The notes: generated by a model not told the origin, from the sequence alone. A stretch of DNA of 64,000 bases from Luteimonas sp. MC1572 (GCF_016615815.1 NZ_CP067112.1:2170001-2234000); one strand, 5' to 3'. Positions 9,029-20,802 are shown, counted from the stretch's first letter. Numbers and translations: made by a program.

Positions 9029-10858
9029 ATGTCCATCGAACGCCTCCGCAATATCGCCATCGTCGCCCACGTCGACCACGGCAAGACCACCCTCGTCGAT
9101 TGCCTGCTCAAGCAATCCGGTACGTTCAACGAACGCACGGTCACGGCCGAGCGGATGATGGACAGCAATGACCAGGAAAAGGAACGTGGCATCACGATCC
9201 TGTCCAAGAACACCGCCATCAACTGGAATGGCAACCGCATCAACATCGTCGACACCCCTGGCCACGCCGACTTCGGTGGCGAGGTCGAGCGCGTGCTGTC
9301 GATGGTCGACTCGGTGCTGATCCTCGTCGACGCCATGGACGGGCCGATGCCGCAGACGCGCTTCGTGACCCAGAAGGCGTTCGCGATGGGCTTCAACCCG
9401 ATCGTGGTGGTCAACAAGATCGACCGGCCCGGCGCGCGCCCGGACTGGGTGATCGACCAGGTCTTCGACCTGTTCGACAAGCTCGGCGCCACCAACGAGC
9501 AGCTCGACTTCCCGATCGTCTACGCCTCGGCGCTGCACGGTTACGCGAGCCTGGAAGACACCGCCCGCGAAGGCGACATGACCCCGCTTTACGAAGCGAT
9601 CATGAAGCACGTGCCGCCGCCCACCGTGGATCCGGACGGCCCGTTCCAGATGCGCATCAGCCAGCTGGACTACAACAACTTCGTCGGCCTGATCGGCATC
9701 GGGCGCATCCAGCGCGGCACGGTGCGGACCAACATGCCGGTGAGCGTGGTCGACCGCCACGGCAAGAAGCGCCAGGCCAAGGTGATGCAGGTGCTGGGCT
9801 TCCTCGGCCTGGAACGCGTCGAAGTCGATGAAGGTAAGGCAGGCGACATCCTCGCCCTCTCCGGCATCGCCGACCTGTCGATCTCCGACACCGTCTGCGC
9901 GCTCGATACGCCGGAAGCACTGCCCGCGCTGACCGTCGACGAGCCGACCATCAGCATGACCTTCCAGGTCAACAACTCACCGTTCGCCGGCAACAAGGAC
10001 CGCAGCGGCGGAAAGTTCATCACCAGCCGCCAGATCCGCGAGCGCCTGGAGCGCGAGACGCTGCACAACGTGGCGCTCAAGGTCGAGGAAGGTTCGGACC
10101 CGGACAAGTTCCTGGTCTCCGGCCGCGGCGAGCTGCACCTGTCGGTGCTGATCGAGACCATGCGCCGCGAGGGCTTCGAGCTCGCCGTGTCGCGCCCGGA
10201 AGTGATCATCAAGAATATCGACGGCCAGCAGATGGAGCCTGTCGAGCAGCTGGTGGTCGACATCGAGGAAGTGCACCAGGGCGGCGTGATGGAGAAGCTC
10301 GGCATCCGCAAGGGCCAGCTGAAGAACATGGAGTCCGACGGCAAGGGGCGCGTGCGCCTGGACTACATGATCCCGGCCCGCGGCCTGATCGGCTTCCAGA
10401 ACGAGTTCAAGACCCTCACCCAGGGCACCGGCCTGCTGTTCCACGTGTTCGACCATTACGGCCCGAAGGAGCAGGGCGCGATCGCCAAGCGCACCAACGG
10501 CGTGATGATCGCGAACGCCGCCGGCGTCACGCCCGCCTACTCGCTCGGCCCGCTCGAAGAGCGCGGCAAGCTGTTCGCGGCCGAAGGCGACAACGTGTAC
10601 GAAGGCCAGCTGATCGGCATCCACTCCAAGGACAACGACCTCACGGTCAATGCCATCAAGACCAAGCCGCTCACCAACATGCGCGCCTCGGGCAAGGACG
10701 ATGCCATCAAGCTGACCCCGGCGATCAAGTACACGCTGGAACAGGCGCTGGACTTCATCGAGGACGACGAGCTGGTCGAGGTCACCCCGAAGGAAATCCG
10801 CCTGCGCAAGAAGCACCTCAGCGAAACCGATCGCAAGCGGGCCAGCCGCGCGGCGTGA
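9029..10858 (+). CDS. typA: Translational GTPase TypA/BipA
   Basis: A protein of 609 residues starting [21 protein letters not shown]. The G domain shows AHVDHGKTT (G1), RGITI (G2), [11 protein letters not shown] (G3) and [12 protein letters not shown] (G4). Domains II, III and V and the BipA-specific C-terminal domain follow, including [10 protein letters not shown]. TypA binds the 70S ribosome at the EF-G site and helps 50S assembly and translation under cold or stress. The frame extends far upstream but without TypA similarity, so the ATG at 9029 is used. Its stop overlaps the GTG of thpR. Confidence 0.96.
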   Translation: MSIERLRNIAIVAHVDHGKTTLVDCLLKQSGTFNERTVTAERMMDSNDQEKERGITILSKNTAINWNGNRINIVDTPGHADFGGEVERVLSMVDSVLILVDAMDGPMPQTRFVTQKAFAMGFNPIVVVNKIDRPGARPDWVIDQVFDLFDKLGATNEQLDFPIVYASALHGYASLEDTAREGDMTPLYEAIMKHVPPPTVDPDGPFQMRISQLDYNNFVGLIGIGRIQRGTVRTNMPVSVVDRHGKKRQAKVMQVLGFLGLERVEVDEGKAGDILALSGIADLSISDTVCALDTPEALPALTVDEPTISMTFQVNNSPFAGNKDRSGGKFITSRQIRERLERETLHNVALKVEEGSDPDKFLVSGRGELHLSVLIETMRREGFELAVSRPEVIIKNIDGQQMEPVEQLVVDIEEVHQGGVMEKLGIRKGQLKNMESDGKGRVRLDYMIPARGLIGFQNEFKTLTQGTGLLFHVFDHYGPKEQGAIAKRTNGVMIANAAGVTPAYSLGPLEERGKLFAAEGDNVYEGQLIGIHSKDNDLTVNAIKTKPLTNMRASGKDDAIKLTPAIKYTLEQALDFIEDDELVEVTPKEIRLRKKHLSETDRKRASRAA

Positions 10859-11439
10859 GCCACGCGCTGTTCCCCGCCTGGCGACCGGATGCCGGGGGCC
10901 GGGAGAGCCTGACCGCGATCGCGGCCAGGCTGCAGGCCGCACAGCCGCCCGACGGACGGCGCCTGCAGCCGCGTCGCCCGGACCAATGGCACGCCACCCT
11001 CTGCTTCATCGGTTACGAGGCCAGGCAGGCCGCGACGCCTGCCCTGCTCGACGCATTCGCGGCGGTCGCGCGGCGCATTCCCGCGCACGGGTTCAAAGTC
11101 CAACGCGTGGCGTACTGGGCGCAATCCGGGGCGGTCGTCGCCCTGCCACACGCCAGTCCCGCGCTGCAGGCCCTGTGCGACGCGACGCGTGATGCCATCC
11201 GCCAGTGCGGCATCCGGCCGGAACAGGCCACCACGCAGCCGCACGTCACTCTGGCCCATCTTCCGCGCGGCCTGCCCGCGCAGGCGTGGCTGGACGACAT
11301 CGACTGCGGCGGCGACGTGATGCGCGTGGATCGTTTCGAGCTGCTGCTCAACCCCGGCGGCCACTACGAAGCCCTGGGCGACTGGCCACTGACCGGCGGG
11401 CCGCTTCCCGTCGCGCCGGAGCAGCCGCGCCTGCTGTAG
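10855..11439 (+). CDS. thpR: RNA 2',3'-cyclic phosphodiesterase (2'-5' RNA ligase family)
   Basis: A protein of 194 residues in the 2H phosphoesterase superfamily. The two HxTx catalytic motifs are HATL at 46-49 and HVTL at 130-133, in the expected pseudo-symmetric arrangement. Such enzymes open 2',3'-cyclic phosphate ends and were first seen as tRNA half-molecule ligases. It starts with GTG overlapping the typA stop (GTGA, 4 nt), suggesting translational coupling. The physiological RNA substrate is not known. Confidence 0.85.
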   Translation: MSHALFPAWRPDAGGRESLTAIAARLQAAQPPDGRRLQPRRPDQWHATLCFIGYEARQAATPALLDAFAAVARRIPAHGFKVQRVAYWAQSGAVVALPHASPALQALCDATRDAIRQCGIRPEQATTQPHVTLAHLPRGLPAQAWLDDIDCGGDVMRVDRFELLLNPGGHYEALGDWPLTGGPLPVAPEQPRLL

Positions 11440-11479
11440 AACGAGGCCCGCTCTGCCGCTCAGGCGTTGGACGGCGGCT

Positions 11480-12862
<1,383 letters not shown>

Positions 12863-12925
12863 CGGTCTTTGTTGCACTGCAGCGGGACCATCATCCGCCG
12901 CTTGCCGGCGCGCCGCAATGCCGGC

Positions 12926-13444
12926 TCACGCCCAGCGCGAACGACGGCTGCGGAAGCCCGCGACAACGAACAGCACGGCCAGCAGAACGAACCAGATCAG
13001 GCTCCAGGCGGGCATCGAAATCCCGAGGAAGGTCCAGTCCACGTTGCCGCAGTCGCCGGTGCCGGTCAGCACCTTGCGGATCACGTTGCCGGTGGACAGC
13101 GTTTCGCGCAGGAACGACAGCGGCGGGCCACAGCCGGGGATCTCCGGCGGATTGAGCTGCATCCAGACATGGCGCCCCGCGATCGCCATCCCCACGGCCG
13201 CGGCCAGGAAGCCGAGCACGCCGTAGAACGCGCGGGTCGAGGCGGAGCGCGGCGAATGCAGCGCTGCGAGCAGGAACACCACGCCAAGCGCCGCGAACGC
13301 GATGCGCTGGAAGATGCACAACGGACAGGGCTCGAGCCCCCACGCGAACTGCGAGAAGATCGCAAAGCCGATCAGCGCCGCGCAGGCGGCAAAGCCGGAC
13401 AGGCACTGGGCGCGGAACGACCAGCGAAACGGATTGAGGACCAT
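12926..13444 (-). CDS. dsbB: Disulfide bond formation protein B
   Basis: An inner-membrane protein of 172 residues with four hydrophobic segments. The first periplasmic pair is Cys40-Pro-Leu-Cys43 and the second pair is Cys105 and Cys132, as in DsbB, which reoxidises DsbA and passes electrons to quinone. An Arg after the CPLC motif (IFQR) matches the quinone-site arginine. The start at MVLNPFRW is chosen; the ATG 33 nt upstream would add unusual residues and overlaps the terminator side of rplQ. It is separated from the ribosomal cluster by a strong terminator. Confidence 0.93.
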   Translation of the reverse strand: MVLNPFRWSFRAQCLSGFAACAALIGFAIFSQFAWGLEPCPLCIFQRIAFAALGVVFLLAALHSPRSASTRAFYGVLGFLAAAVGMAIAGRHVWMQLNPPEIPGCGPPLSFLRETLSTGNVIRKVLTGTGDCGNVDWTFLGISMPAWSLIWFVLLAVLFVVAGFRSRRSRWA

Positions 13445-13480
13445 GGCAAGGGGCTTCCCGAAAGCGGCCGCCAACATAGC

Positions 13481-13508
13481 AAAAACCCCGGAACAGGTCC
13501 GGGGTTTT
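13481..13508 (-). terminator. Intrinsic terminator at the end of the alpha operon
   Basis: A perfect 11-bp stem (AAAACCCCGGA / TCCGGGGTTTT, arms 13482-13492 and 13498-13508) with a 5-nt loop. On the minus strand it is followed directly by TTTTT then GCTATG. It begins about 24 nt after the rplQ stop and marks the end of the ribosomal supercluster. Confidence 0.9.
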
Positions 13509-13531
13509 CACAGGTGGCGCATGCCGCGTTA

Positions 13532-13906
13532 TTACTCGGCCGACGCTTCCGGGCGATCGACGAGCTCGACGTACGCCATCGGCGCGTTGTCACCGTCGCG
13601 GAAACCGCACTTCAGGATGCGCAGGTAACCACCCGGGCGCGCCTGGTAGCGCGGGCCAAGCTCGACGAACAGCTTGCCCACGGCTTCCTTGTCGCGCAGG
13701 CGCGAGAAGGCGAGGCGGCGGTTGGCAACGCCGTCGGTCTTCGACATCGTGATCAGCGGCTCTGCGACGCGGCGCAGCTCCTTGGCCTTCGGAAGCGTGG
13801 TCTTGATCAGCTCATGCTTGATCAGCGACGCCGCCATGTTGGTGAACATGGCATCGCGGTGTGCGCTGGTGCGGCTGAACTTGCGTCCGGATTTCTGGTG
13901 GCGCAT
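13532..13906 (-). CDS. rplQ: 50S ribosomal protein L17
   Basis: A protein of 124 residues beginning [20 protein letters not shown], the highly conserved L17 N-terminus; [18 protein letters not shown] and [18 protein letters not shown] follow as in other bacteria. L17 binds domain III of 23S rRNA near the exit tunnel. It is the last gene of the alpha operon, 24 nt after rpoA, and is followed by the intrinsic terminator. Confidence 0.98.
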   Translation of the reverse strand: MRHQKSGRKFSRTSAHRDAMFTNMAASLIKHELIKTTLPKAKELRRVAEPLITMSKTDGVANRRLAFSRLRDKEAVGKLFVELGPRYQARPGGYLRILKCGFRDGDNAPMAYVELVDRPEASAE

Positions 13907-13930
13907 GGTCTTGGTTCCTGTTTGTCTGTC

Positions 13931-14929
13931 TTAACCGAGCATGCCGTGCGCCGAGACGCCGGCCGGCGGCCAGTTCTCGAGCTTCATGCCAAGCGAAAGG
14001 CCACGCTGGGCCAGGACTTCCTTGATCTCGGTCAGCGACTTCTTGCCGAGGTTCGGGGTCTTGAGAAGCTCGACCTCGGTCTTCTGGATCAGGTCGCCCA
14101 CGTAGTAGATGCTCTCGGCCTTGAGGCAGTTGGCCGAACGCACCGTCAGCTCGAGGTCGTCGATCGGACGCAGCAGCATCGGGTCGACACCCGGCGTCGG
14201 CTGCTTCGTGTCGCCGGCGGTGCGGCGGGTGAAGTCGCCGAACACGCTGAGCTGGTCGGTGAGGATGTCGGCGGCGGTGCGCACGGCTTCCTCGGCGTCG
14301 ATCGTGCCGTTGGTCTCGATGTCGATGACCAGCTTGTCGAGGTCGGTGCGCTGCTCGACACGGGCGGCTTCGACTTCGTACGCGACGCGGCGAACCGGCG
14401 AGAACGATGCGTCGAGCATCAGCCTGCCGATGACGCGGGTCTCATCGTCCGGGCGACGACGCGCGGCGGCCGGCTGGTAGCCGAAACCACGCTCGATCTT
14501 CAGGCGCATGTTGACCGACGCATCCTTGGTGAGATGGCAGATCACGTGCTCGCCGTTGAGGATCTCGACGTTGTGGTCGGTCTTGATGTCGGCGGCGGTC
14601 ACCACGCCCGGGCCGGACTTGGCCAGGGTGAGGGTGGCGCTTTCGCCGGTGCCCATGCGGATGGCGACGTCCTTGAGGTTCAACAGCACCTCGAGCACGT
14701 CTTCCTGCAGGCCTTCGATCGTGCTGTATTCGTGCAGCACGCCGTCCATCTCCACTTCGGTGATGGCGAAGCCGGGGATCGACGACAGCAGGACGCGGCG
14801 CAGGGCATTGCCGAGCGTGTGGCCGTAGCCGCGCTCGAGCGGCTCGATCACGACCTTCGCGCGGTTGCCGGTAATGCGCTCGATCTGGGGACCACGCGGG
14901 CGCAGGACCTGGTTGGCGGTAACCGTCAT
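13931..14929 (-). CDS. rpoA: DNA-directed RNA polymerase subunit alpha
   Basis: A protein of 332 residues. The N-terminal dimerisation domain includes [22 protein letters not shown] linker around [11 protein letters not shown] leads to the C-terminal domain with [15 protein letters not shown] and [14 protein letters not shown], which contacts UP elements and activators. Alpha dimerises to nucleate assembly of beta and beta-prime, encoded in the same supercluster. It lies 49 nt after rpsD and 24 nt before rplQ. Confidence 0.99.
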   Translation of the reverse strand: MTVTANQVLRPRGPQIERITGNRAKVVIEPLERGYGHTLGNALRRVLLSSIPGFAITEVEMDGVLHEYSTIEGLQEDVLEVLLNLKDVAIRMGTGESATLTLAKSGPGVVTAADIKTDHNVEILNGEHVICHLTKDASVNMRLKIERGFGYQPAAARRRPDDETRVIGRLMLDASFSPVRRVAYEVEAARVEQRTDLDKLVIDIETNGTIDAEEAVRTAADILTDQLSVFGDFTRRTAGDTKQPTPGVDPMLLRPIDDLELTVRSANCLKAESIYYVGDLIQKTEVELLKTPNLGKKSLTEIKEVLAQRGLSLGMKLENWPPAGVSAHGMLG

Positions 14930-14978
14930 GTTTGGTGTCTCCTGGGGCCCGTCGACTGACGCCGGCGGGCCAAGTGAA

Positions 14979-15614
14979 TTACTTCGAATACAGCTCGACG
15001 ATCAGCGCTTCGTTGATGTCAGCCGGCAGGTCGCCGCGGTCCGGGACCGCCTTGAACACGCCGCTGAACTTCTTCGAATCAACCTCGACCCAGGACGGCG
15101 ACAGGTCCATCGTGGACGAGACCGTGAGGGCCTCCTGCACGCGGAGCTGCTTCTGCGCCTTCTCGGACAGGGCGATGGCATCGCCAGCCTTGACCAGGTA
15201 GGACGGCAGGTTGACGGGCTTGCCGTTGACCGTGACGCCGCGGTGCGAGACCAGCTGGCGGGCCGCCGGGCGGGTGACCGCGAAGCCCATGCGGTAGATC
15301 ACGTTGTCGAGACGGGTTTCCAGCAGCTGCAGGAGGTTCTCGCCGGTGTTGCCCTTCTTGGTCGAGGCCTTCTTGTAGTAGTTGCGGAACTGGCGCTCGA
15401 GCAGGCCGTAGATACGCTTGACCTTCTGCTTTTCACGCAGCTGGACGGCGTAGTTGGAGAGCTTGCTCCGGCGGGCGCCGGTGCCGGCACCGTGCTGGCC
15501 GGGCTTCTGCTCCAGCTTGCACTTGGAATCAAGAGCGCGGGCGGGCGACTTGAGCGACAGGTCGGCGCCTTCGCGGCGCGCGAGCTTACAGGTGGGTCCG
15601 ATATAACGAGCCAT
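14979..15614 (-). CDS. rpsD: 30S ribosomal protein S4
   Basis: A protein of 211 residues starting [16 protein letters not shown]. Of the four zinc-binding cysteines found in some S4 proteins only scattered Cys remain (positions 9 and 32), so this is the zinc-free form. The S4 RNA-binding domain ([11 protein letters not shown] through [12 protein letters not shown]) is clear. S4 nucleates the 30S body and in E. coli represses the alpha operon by binding its rpsM leader; whether that happens here is not shown. It sits 13 nt after rpsK. Confidence 0.98.
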   Translation of the reverse strand: MARYIGPTCKLARREGADLSLKSPARALDSKCKLEQKPGQHGAGTGARRSKLSNYAVQLREKQKVKRIYGLLERQFRNYYKKASTKKGNTGENLLQLLETRLDNVIYRMGFAVTRPAARQLVSHRGVTVNGKPVNLPSYLVKAGDAIALSEKAQKQLRVQEALTVSSTMDLSPSWVEVDSKKFSGVFKAVPDRGDLPADINEALIVELYSK

Positions 15615-15627
15615 TTCTTATCGCCCC

Positions 15628-16017
15628 TTAGACGCGACGCTTCTTCGGCGGACGGCACCCGTTATGCGGGATTGGCGTCACGTCGATGATGTTGGTGATC
15701 TTGTAGCCGACGTTGTTCAGCGAACGAACGGCAGATTCACGGCCCGGACCGGGTCCCTTGATGCGCACTTCCAGCGACTTCACGCCGTAGTCGAGGGCGG
15801 CCTTGCCGGCCTTCTCTGCGGCGACCTGTGCTGCGAACGGGGTCGACTTGCGCGAACCGCGGAAGCCCGCGCCGCCCGAAGTCGCCCACGAGAGCGCGTT
15901 GCCCTGGCGGTCGGTGATCGTGATGATGGTGTTGTTGAACGAAGCGTGGACGTGGGCAACGCCGTCGGTGACGACGCGCTTGATCTTCTTCTTCGGCTTA
16001 GCTGCCGGCTTGGCCAT
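15628..16017 (-). CDS. rpsK: 30S ribosomal protein S11
   Basis: A protein of 129 residues with a basic N-terminus (AKPKKKIKR), then [19 protein letters not shown] and the conserved [17 protein letters not shown]. The C-terminus [11 protein letters not shown] is the expected rRNA-binding tail. S11 forms part of the platform at the mRNA exit. It is 12 nt after rpsM in the alpha operon. Confidence 0.98.
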   Translation of the reverse strand: MAKPAAKPKKKIKRVVTDGVAHVHASFNNTIITITDRQGNALSWATSGGAGFRGSRKSTPFAAQVAAEKAGKAALDYGVKSLEVRIKGPGPGRESAVRSLNNVGYKITNIIDVTPIPHNGCRPPKKRRV

Positions 16018-16029
16018 GGTCTTGTTTCC

Positions 16030-16386
16030 TTATTTCCTGATGGCCTTGCGCGGACCCTTGCGGGTGCGGGCATTGGTCCGGGTGCGCTGGCCGCGCAGCG
16101 GCAAGCCGCGACGATGGCGGAGCCCGCGGTAGCAGGCGAGGTCCATCAGGCGCTTGATCGCCATGCCGATTTCGCGGCGCAGGTCGCCCTCGACCACGTA
16201 CTTGCCGACTTCCGAGCGCAGGCGCTCGACGTCAGGCTCCGACAGGTCGCGGATCTTGATGGACGAATCCACGCCGGCCGCCTGGCAGACGAGCTTCGAA
16301 CGGGTACGGCCAATGCCGTAGATGCTTTGCAGCCCGACCCAGACGTGTTTCTGGGCAGGCAGGTTGACACCTGCAATACGCGCCAT
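16030..16386 (-). CDS. rpsM: 30S ribosomal protein S13
   Basis: A protein of 118 residues starting [20 protein letters not shown]. The helix-two-turn-helix region (YGIGRTRS) and the basic tail [20 protein letters not shown] are as expected; S13 sits in the head and makes bridge B1. It is the first gene of the alpha operon here, preceded by a 341-nt gap with its own promoter candidate rather than by rpmJ. Confidence 0.98.
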   Translation of the reverse strand: MARIAGVNLPAQKHVWVGLQSIYGIGRTRSKLVCQAAGVDSSIKIRDLSEPDVERLRSEVGKYVVEGDLRREIGMAIKRLMDLACYRGLRHRRGLPLRGQRTRTNARTRKGPRKAIRK

Positions 16387-16727
16387 GCGCGGATCTCCAA
16401 CTGGTTTGGCGCACGGATGGGTTCATCCGACGCAGTGAACACGAAATTCTATCAGGATCCCGAGGTACAAGGAAGCCCGTGGCCGCCAATGGCGTCCAGC
16501 AAGCCCGGCATGGGGAGTGTGCCCATGCTCCGGCGAAGGTCCGATGCTGCAACCCGCCCCCTTGCGGGACCGGGTCCGCCCGGCGCTACTCTGGCGCCAG
16601 GACAGGCTTCGAACCACTCGCACGCGGGACCGCCGCGCGAGTCGCCCATCACGGTCCGACCGCGAAGCGGTGGGACCAGGATCCCCTCCCCGGCCAGCCG
16701 GCCGCGGGGGCATCCGCTTGAATATCG
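16387..16727 (-). promoter_or_regulatory. Intergenic region secY-rpsM with alpha-operon leader
   Basis: A 341-nt stretch without a gene in either strand that I can support. In E. coli this junction holds rpmJ (L36); no short Cys-rich L36 frame is visible here. On the minus strand it contains an extended -10 promoter, a small hairpin just upstream of rpsM (CGGATG / CATCCG, 16414-16429) and another inverted repeat (GCATGGG / GCCCATGC near 16508-16528). The small hairpin lies in the predicted rpsM 5' UTR, where S4-type autoregulation could act; that is inference. Confidence 0.6.
16446..16454 (-). promoter_or_regulatory. Extended -10 promoter for the alpha operon (predicted)
   Basis: On the minus strand TGA-TAGAAT is an extended -10 with five of six -10 matches. 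The -35 position (TTCCTT at a 17-nt spacing) is poor. The predicted start near 16439 gives a leader of about 50 nt before rpsM. Confidence 0.55.
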
Positions 16728-18083
16728 TCAGCCGCGCGGCAGGCCGCGCTGGCCTCCCTTGAGGTTGGCCTTCTTGAGCAGGCTTTCGTACTGGTGCGAC
16801 ATCAGGTGTGCCTGGATCTGGGCAATGAAGTCCATGACCACGACCACCACGATCAGCAGCGAGGTGCCGCCGAAATAGAACGACGCATTCAGCTCGGTGC
16901 GCATGAACTCGGGGAGCAGGCAGACCAGCACCAGATAGGTCGCGCCGGCCGCGGTGAGCCGCGTCAGCACGCCGTCGATGTAGTCCGCCGTCGCCTTGCC
17001 CGGACGGATGCCCGGGATCAGCGCGCCCGACTTCTTCAGGTTGTCGGCGGTTTCCTGGGAATTGAAGACCAAGGCCGTGTAGAAGAAGGTGAAACCCGCG
17101 ATCAGGCCCGCGTAAAGCAGGATGTACAGCGGCTCGCCCGGCGACAGCGCCTGGCTCACCCGCTGCAGCCACGTCGCCGATCCGGCCTGGCTGAACCAGG
17201 TGGACGCGGTGGCCGGGAACATGATGATCGACGATGCGAAGATCGCCGGGATCACGCCCGCCATGTTGAGCTTCAGCGGCAGGAACGAGCTCTGGTTCAT
17301 GTACGCGTTGCGGCCACCCTGGCGACGCGCGTAGTTCACCGTGATCCGGCGCTGGCCACGCTCCACGAACACCACGAAGTACGTGAACATCGCCACGATC
17401 AGCGCGATCAGGATCACCGCAATCGGGCTCATGTCGCCGTTGCGCGCGGCTTCGAACGTGGTGATGACGGCACTCGGCAGGCCTGCAACGATGCCCGCGA
17501 AGATGATCAGCGACACACCGTTGCCGATGCCGCGCTCGGTCACCTGCTCGCCCAGCCACACCAGGAACATGGTGCCGGCGGTGAGCGCGATGATTGCGGT
17601 GACCACGAAGCCCATGCCGGGTGCGTAGACCACCGGGATGCCATTGCTGGCGCCCGAGCTCTGCAGCGCGACGGCGATGCCGGCCGACTGGAAGATCGCC
17701 AGCGGGATCGCGCCGATGCGCGACCACTGCGTGATCCTGCGGCGACCGGACTCGCCTTCCTTCGAGATCGCCTTCAGGCTGGGCAGGATCTGCACCAGCA
17801 GCTGGATGATGATCGACGCCGAAATGTAGGGAATGACGTTGAGCGCGAACAGGCTGAAGCGCGAGAGGGCGCCACCGGAGAACATGTTGAACATGTCCAC
17901 GATGGTGCCTTCCTGCTGCTCCATGAGGCGCAGCATGGCGTCGGGGTTCACGCCGGGCACCGGGATGTAGCAGCCGATGCGGTAGACGATCAGTGCCCCA
18001 GCGACGAACAGCAGGCGCTGGCGGAGCTCGGTGAACTTGCCGAGCCCGCCGACCCCGGCCATCGCGTTGCCGCTACGTGCCAT
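16728..18083 (-). CDS. secY: Preprotein translocase subunit SecY
   Basis: A ten-helix integral membrane protein of 451 residues. The signature [21 protein letters not shown] and IIIQLL of helix 2 are present, as are [14 protein letters not shown], the cytoplasmic loop with [11 protein letters not shown], and a second loop [12 protein letters not shown]. SecY forms the protein-conducting channel with SecE (encoded at 44.5 kb) and SecG. The start at 18083 is preceded by GAGGAG embedded in the rplO stop region, 7 nt away. It is the last gene of the spc operon. Confidence 0.98.
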   Translation of the reverse strand: MARSGNAMAGVGGLGKFTELRQRLLFVAGALIVYRIGCYIPVPGVNPDAMLRLMEQQEGTIVDMFNMFSGGALSRFSLFALNVIPYISASIIIQLLVQILPSLKAISKEGESGRRRITQWSRIGAIPLAIFQSAGIAVALQSSGASNGIPVVYAPGMGFVVTAIIALTAGTMFLVWLGEQVTERGIGNGVSLIIFAGIVAGLPSAVITTFEAARNGDMSPIAVILIALIVAMFTYFVVFVERGQRRITVNYARRQGGRNAYMNQSSFLPLKLNMAGVIPAIFASSIIMFPATASTWFSQAGSATWLQRVSQALSPGEPLYILLYAGLIAGFTFFYTALVFNSQETADNLKKSGALIPGIRPGKATADYIDGVLTRLTAAGATYLVLVCLLPEFMRTELNASFYFGGTSLLIVVVVVMDFIAQIQAHLMSHQYESLLKKANLKGGQRGLPRG

Positions 18084-18090
18084 GCCGTTC

Positions 18091-18525
18091 TTACTCCTCG
18101 ACCTTGCCGCCGGCGGCTTCGATCGCCGCGCGCGCACCGGCCGTGGCCAGCACGCCCTTCAGCACCAGGGCCTTGGTGACGTCACCCTTCAGCACGATCT
18201 TGGCGCGCTTGGCGGTGGCCGGCACCAGCTTCGCGGCGCGCAGCGCCTTGAAGTCGATGTCGCCTTCCAGGCGCTCGAGCTGGTACAGCATGACCTCGGC
18301 GGTGTCGCCGGCGATGCGCGAGCGGAAGCCGACCTTGGGCAGGCGCTTGCGCAGCGGCATCTGGCCGCCTTCGAAGCCGGCCTTGATCTTGCCCTTGCCC
18401 GAGCGGGCGAAGGAACCCTTGTGGCCGCGGCCCGCGGTCTTGCCGAGGCCGGAACCGATGCCGCGGCCAACGCGCTTGCGATCGGTACGCGCGCCGGGCG
18501 TGGGGTGCAGAGTATTGAGCTTCAT
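18091..18525 (-). CDS. rplO: 50S ribosomal protein L15
   Basis: A protein of 144 residues starting [18 protein letters not shown], with the Gly/Lys/Arg-rich loop [19 protein letters not shown] that threads into 23S rRNA and the L18e/L15 globular domain ([18 protein letters not shown]). A longer frame upstream is not conserved. It follows rpmD by 4 nt. Confidence 0.98.
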   Translation of the reverse strand: MKLNTLHPTPGARTDRKRVGRGIGSGLGKTAGRGHKGSFARSGKGKIKAGFEGGQMPLRKRLPKVGFRSRIAGDTAEVMLYQLERLEGDIDFKALRAAKLVPATAKRAKIVLKGDVTKALVLKGVLATAGARAAIEAAGGKVEE

Positions 18526-18529
18526 TGGA

Positions 18530-18727
18530 TTATTCCTCGACCCGGACAAGGTAATGGACCTTGTTGATCAGTCCACGGACCTGCGGGCTGTCCTTGAGTT
18601 CACGGACGTCGTTGATCTTGCGCAGGCCCAGGGCCTGCACCGACAGGCGATGGATGCCCTGCGAGCCGCGAAGGCCCTTGACCAGGCGCACCTTGAGCGT
18701 GCCGCCGGTCGCTTCCTTCTTAACCAT
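18530..18727 (-). CDS. rpmD: 50S ribosomal protein L30
   Basis: A protein of 65 residues, the normal size, starting [18 protein letters not shown] and containing [13 protein letters not shown] and [16 protein letters not shown]30 packs on the 50S subunit near the GTPase-associated region. Its ATG lies within the end of rpsE: the two frames share 8 nt (ATGGTTAA), so translation is probably coupled. Confidence 0.97.
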   Translation of the reverse strand: MVKKEATGGTLKVRLVKGLRGSQGIHRLSVQALGLRKINDVRELKDSPQVRGLINKVHYLVRVEE

Positions 18728-19259
18728 TGACGATCTCCTCGACCTTCTTGCCGCGCTTGGCGGCAATGTTCGCCGGCGAGTGCATGCTCTCGAGACCGCG
18801 GACGGTCGCGCGAACCAGGTTGATGGGATTGCGCGAACCGACGGCCTTGGCCAGCACGTCCTTCACGCCGACGGCTTCGAGGACGGCGCGCATCGCGCCA
18901 CCGGCGATGACGCCGGTACCCTCGGACGCCGGCATCATGAACACGCGCGCCGCGCCGTGGCCGGCCTTGACCGTGTGCCACAACGTACCGCCGTTGAGAT
19001 CGACCGTGGACATGCTGCGACGCGCATATTCCATCGACTTCTGGATCGCGACCGGGACCTCGCGGGCCTTGCCGTAGCCGAAGCCGACCTTGCCGGCGCC
19101 GTCGCCGACCACGGTCAGCGCGGTGAAGGTGAACTGGCGGCCACCCTTGACGGTCTTGCTGACGCGGTTCACCGCGATCAGCTTCTCGATCATGCCGTCG
19201 TCGACTTCTTCCCTGTTGCGGTCGCGGTCACGACCGCGCGGAGCACGTTCCTCTGCCAT
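18720..19259 (-). CDS. rpsE: 30S ribosomal protein S5
   Basis: A protein of 179 residues with an arginine-rich N-terminal extension before the dsRBD-like domain ([24 protein letters not shown]) and the conserved [15 protein letters not shown]. The C-terminal [19 protein letters not shown] is intact. S5 contributes to decoding fidelity and the mRNA entry helicase. It overlaps rpmD by 8 nt at its stop, while 161 nt separate it from upstream rplR, an unusually long gap within this operon. Confidence 0.98.
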   Translation of the reverse strand: MAEERAPRGRDRDRNREEVDDGMIEKLIAVNRVSKTVKGGRQFTFTALTVVGDGAGKVGFGYGKAREVPVAIQKSMEYARRSMSTVDLNGGTLWHTVKAGHGAARVFMMPASEGTGVIAGGAMRAVLEAVGVKDVLAKAVGSRNPINLVRATVRGLESMHSPANIAAKRGKKVEEIVNG

Positions 19260-19420
19260 CTCTGTATTGCCTCTGTTGTACGAAAGGGATGTACGGCTTC
19301 ATGCCGCTTGGAGTTGTTGGTCGGATCGGTGGACCGCCGGACCGCGCAAAAGGCGGAGGGCGTCCGATGCAGCCCGCATCGGCAGGGGGCAATGGTGGGG
19401 ACGGAGCCCCACCCTTTCAA
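19260..19420 (-). other. Hairpin-bearing spacer between rplR and rpsE
   Basis: A 161-nt spacer within the otherwise tight spc operon. It contains two perfect 7-bp hairpins: CCGATGC / GCATCGG (19364-19370 and 19376-19382) and GGTGGGG / CCCCACC (19394-19400 and 19407-19413). Neither is followed by a good T-run on the minus strand, so neither looks like a simple terminator. No ribosomal gene is expected here. Confidence 0.7.
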
Positions 19421-19774
19421 TCAGAACTGCAAGCCACCTTCGCGCGCGGCGTCGGCCAGGGCCTTGATCCGCCCATGATACCTGTAACCGGAGCGATCGA
19501 ACGCGACTTTCTCGATACCGGCGGCCTTGGCACGCTCGGCGATCACGCGACCGACCTTGGCGGCGGCCTCGATGTTCTTCGCGCCCTTCAGGCCCTCGCG
19601 GACATCGGACTGGGTGGTGCTGGCCGAGGCCAGGACCTTGGAGCCATCGGCGGTGAACAGCTGGGCGTACAGGTGCTGGCCGGTGCGCAGCACCGACAGG
19701 CGCGGCACGCCGAGCACGCGGATGTGCGAACGCGTCGACTTGGCGCGGCGCAGGCGGGCAATTTTCTTGAGCAT
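19421..19774 (-). CDS. rplR: 50S ribosomal protein L18
   Basis: A protein of 117 residues. The basic N-terminus ([17 protein letters not shown]) is followed by [15 protein letters not shown] and the C-terminal [24 protein letters not shown] signature. L18 binds 5S rRNA with L5 (rplE, also in this operon). It lies 30 nt after rplF. Confidence 0.98.
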   Translation of the reverse strand: MLKKIARLRRAKSTRSHIRVLGVPRLSVLRTGQHLYAQLFTADGSKVLASASTTQSDVREGLKGAKNIEAAAKVGRVIAERAKAAGIEKVAFDRSGYRYHGRIKALADAAREGGLQF

Positions 19775-19804
19775 GTTGTCGTTCTCCGAAAGCTGAAGGC
19801 CCGC

Positions 19805-20332
19805 TTAGGCCTTCTTGGCTTCCTTGCGGATGATGTTCTCGCCGGCGTACTTGACGCCCTTGCCCTTGTACGGCTCCGGCGGGCGGAACCCGCGGATCTT
19901 CGCTGCAACCTCGCCGACCTGCTGCTTGTCGGCGCCGGTCACGACGATTTCCGTCTGCGTCGGCGTGGCGATGCTGATGCCGGCCGGGGCCTTGAACAGC
20001 ACCGGGTGCGAAAAGCCCAGCGACAGGTTCAGGTCCGGGCCCTGCATGGCGGCACGGTAGCCGACGCCGACCAGCTCGAGCTTGCGCACGAAGCCTTCGG
20101 ACACGCCGTGGACCATGTTCGCGATGATCGCGCGCATGGTGCCGGTCATGGCCACCTGGTCGGGATCCTGCGACGAAAGCACGGCATGGCCGTCTTCGAT
20201 CGTGACGTCCACGTCGGACGGCTTGGCCATCGACAGGGTGCCCTTCGGGCCCTTGACGCTGACACTGTCGGCCTGGATGTTCAGCTCGACGCCCTTCGGG
20301 AGGGCGATCGGCTTCTTGGCGACTCGGGACAT
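19805..20332 (-). CDS. rplF: 50S ribosomal protein L6
   Basis: A protein of 175 residues starting [15 protein letters not shown]. The duplicated L6 fold is seen with [11 protein letters not shown] in the first half and [17 protein letters not shown] and [13 protein letters not shown] in the second. L6 sits near the sarcin-ricin loop. An upstream extension of the frame is not conserved, and the ATG is 13 nt after rpsH. Confidence 0.98.
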   Translation of the reverse strand: MSRVAKKPIALPKGVELNIQADSVSVKGPKGTLSMAKPSDVDVTIEDGHAVLSSQDPDQVAMTGTMRAIIANMVHGVSEGFVRKLELVGVGYRAAMQGPDLNLSLGFSHPVLFKAPAGISIATPTQTEIVVTGADKQQVGEVAAKIRGFRPPEPYKGKGVKYAGENIIRKEAKKA

Positions 20333-20345
20333 TGCGGTTACTCCC

Positions 20346-20741
20346 TTAAGCCACGAAGCACAGAACCTCGCCGCCGACGCCCAACTGGCGCGCCTGCGCA
20401 TCGGTCATGATGCCCTTCGAGGTGGAAATGATGGCGATGCCGAGGCCGTTGAGGACCTTCGGGATCGCGTCCTTGCCGCGGTACTGGCGCAGGCCGGAAC
20501 GCGAGAAGCGCTGCATGCGCTCGATCACGGGACGACCCTCGTAATACTTGAGCTCGATTTCGAGTTCGGCCTTGGCACCGATCTCGGTCACGCGCGAACC
20601 GGCGATGTAACCCTCGTCCTTCAGGACCTTGGCGATTGCCACCTTGGTCTTGGAGGACGGCATCTTCACCACCGGCTTGCCGACGGCCGCCGCATTACGC
20701 ATGCGGGTCAGCATATCGGCGATGGGATCAGTCATGCTCAT
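20346..20741 (-). CDS. rpsH: 30S ribosomal protein S8
   Basis: A protein of 131 residues starting [17 protein letters not shown], with [23 protein letters not shown] and the C-terminal [14 protein letters not shown] signature. S8 binds helix 21 of 16S rRNA and in E. coli also represses the spc operon at rplE. A second ATG two codons in (MTDP) is an equally possible start. Confidence 0.98.
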   Translation of the reverse strand: MSMTDPIADMLTRMRNAAAVGKPVVKMPSSKTKVAIAKVLKDEGYIAGSRVTEIGAKAELEIELKYYEGRPVIERMQRFSRSGLRQYRGKDAIPKVLNGLGIAIISTSKGIMTDAQARQLGVGGEVLCFVA

Positions 20742-20802
20742 CGTTGTTACCTTCTGAGTGCACCGATATCCGCAGGAATGCGAATTCGTAAGTGGAAATT
20801 GC

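Noticed and set aside
16387..16727. A short rpmJ (L36) gene in the secY-rpsM gap
   Set aside because: No frame with the basic, Cys/His-containing L36 pattern is visible on either strand.
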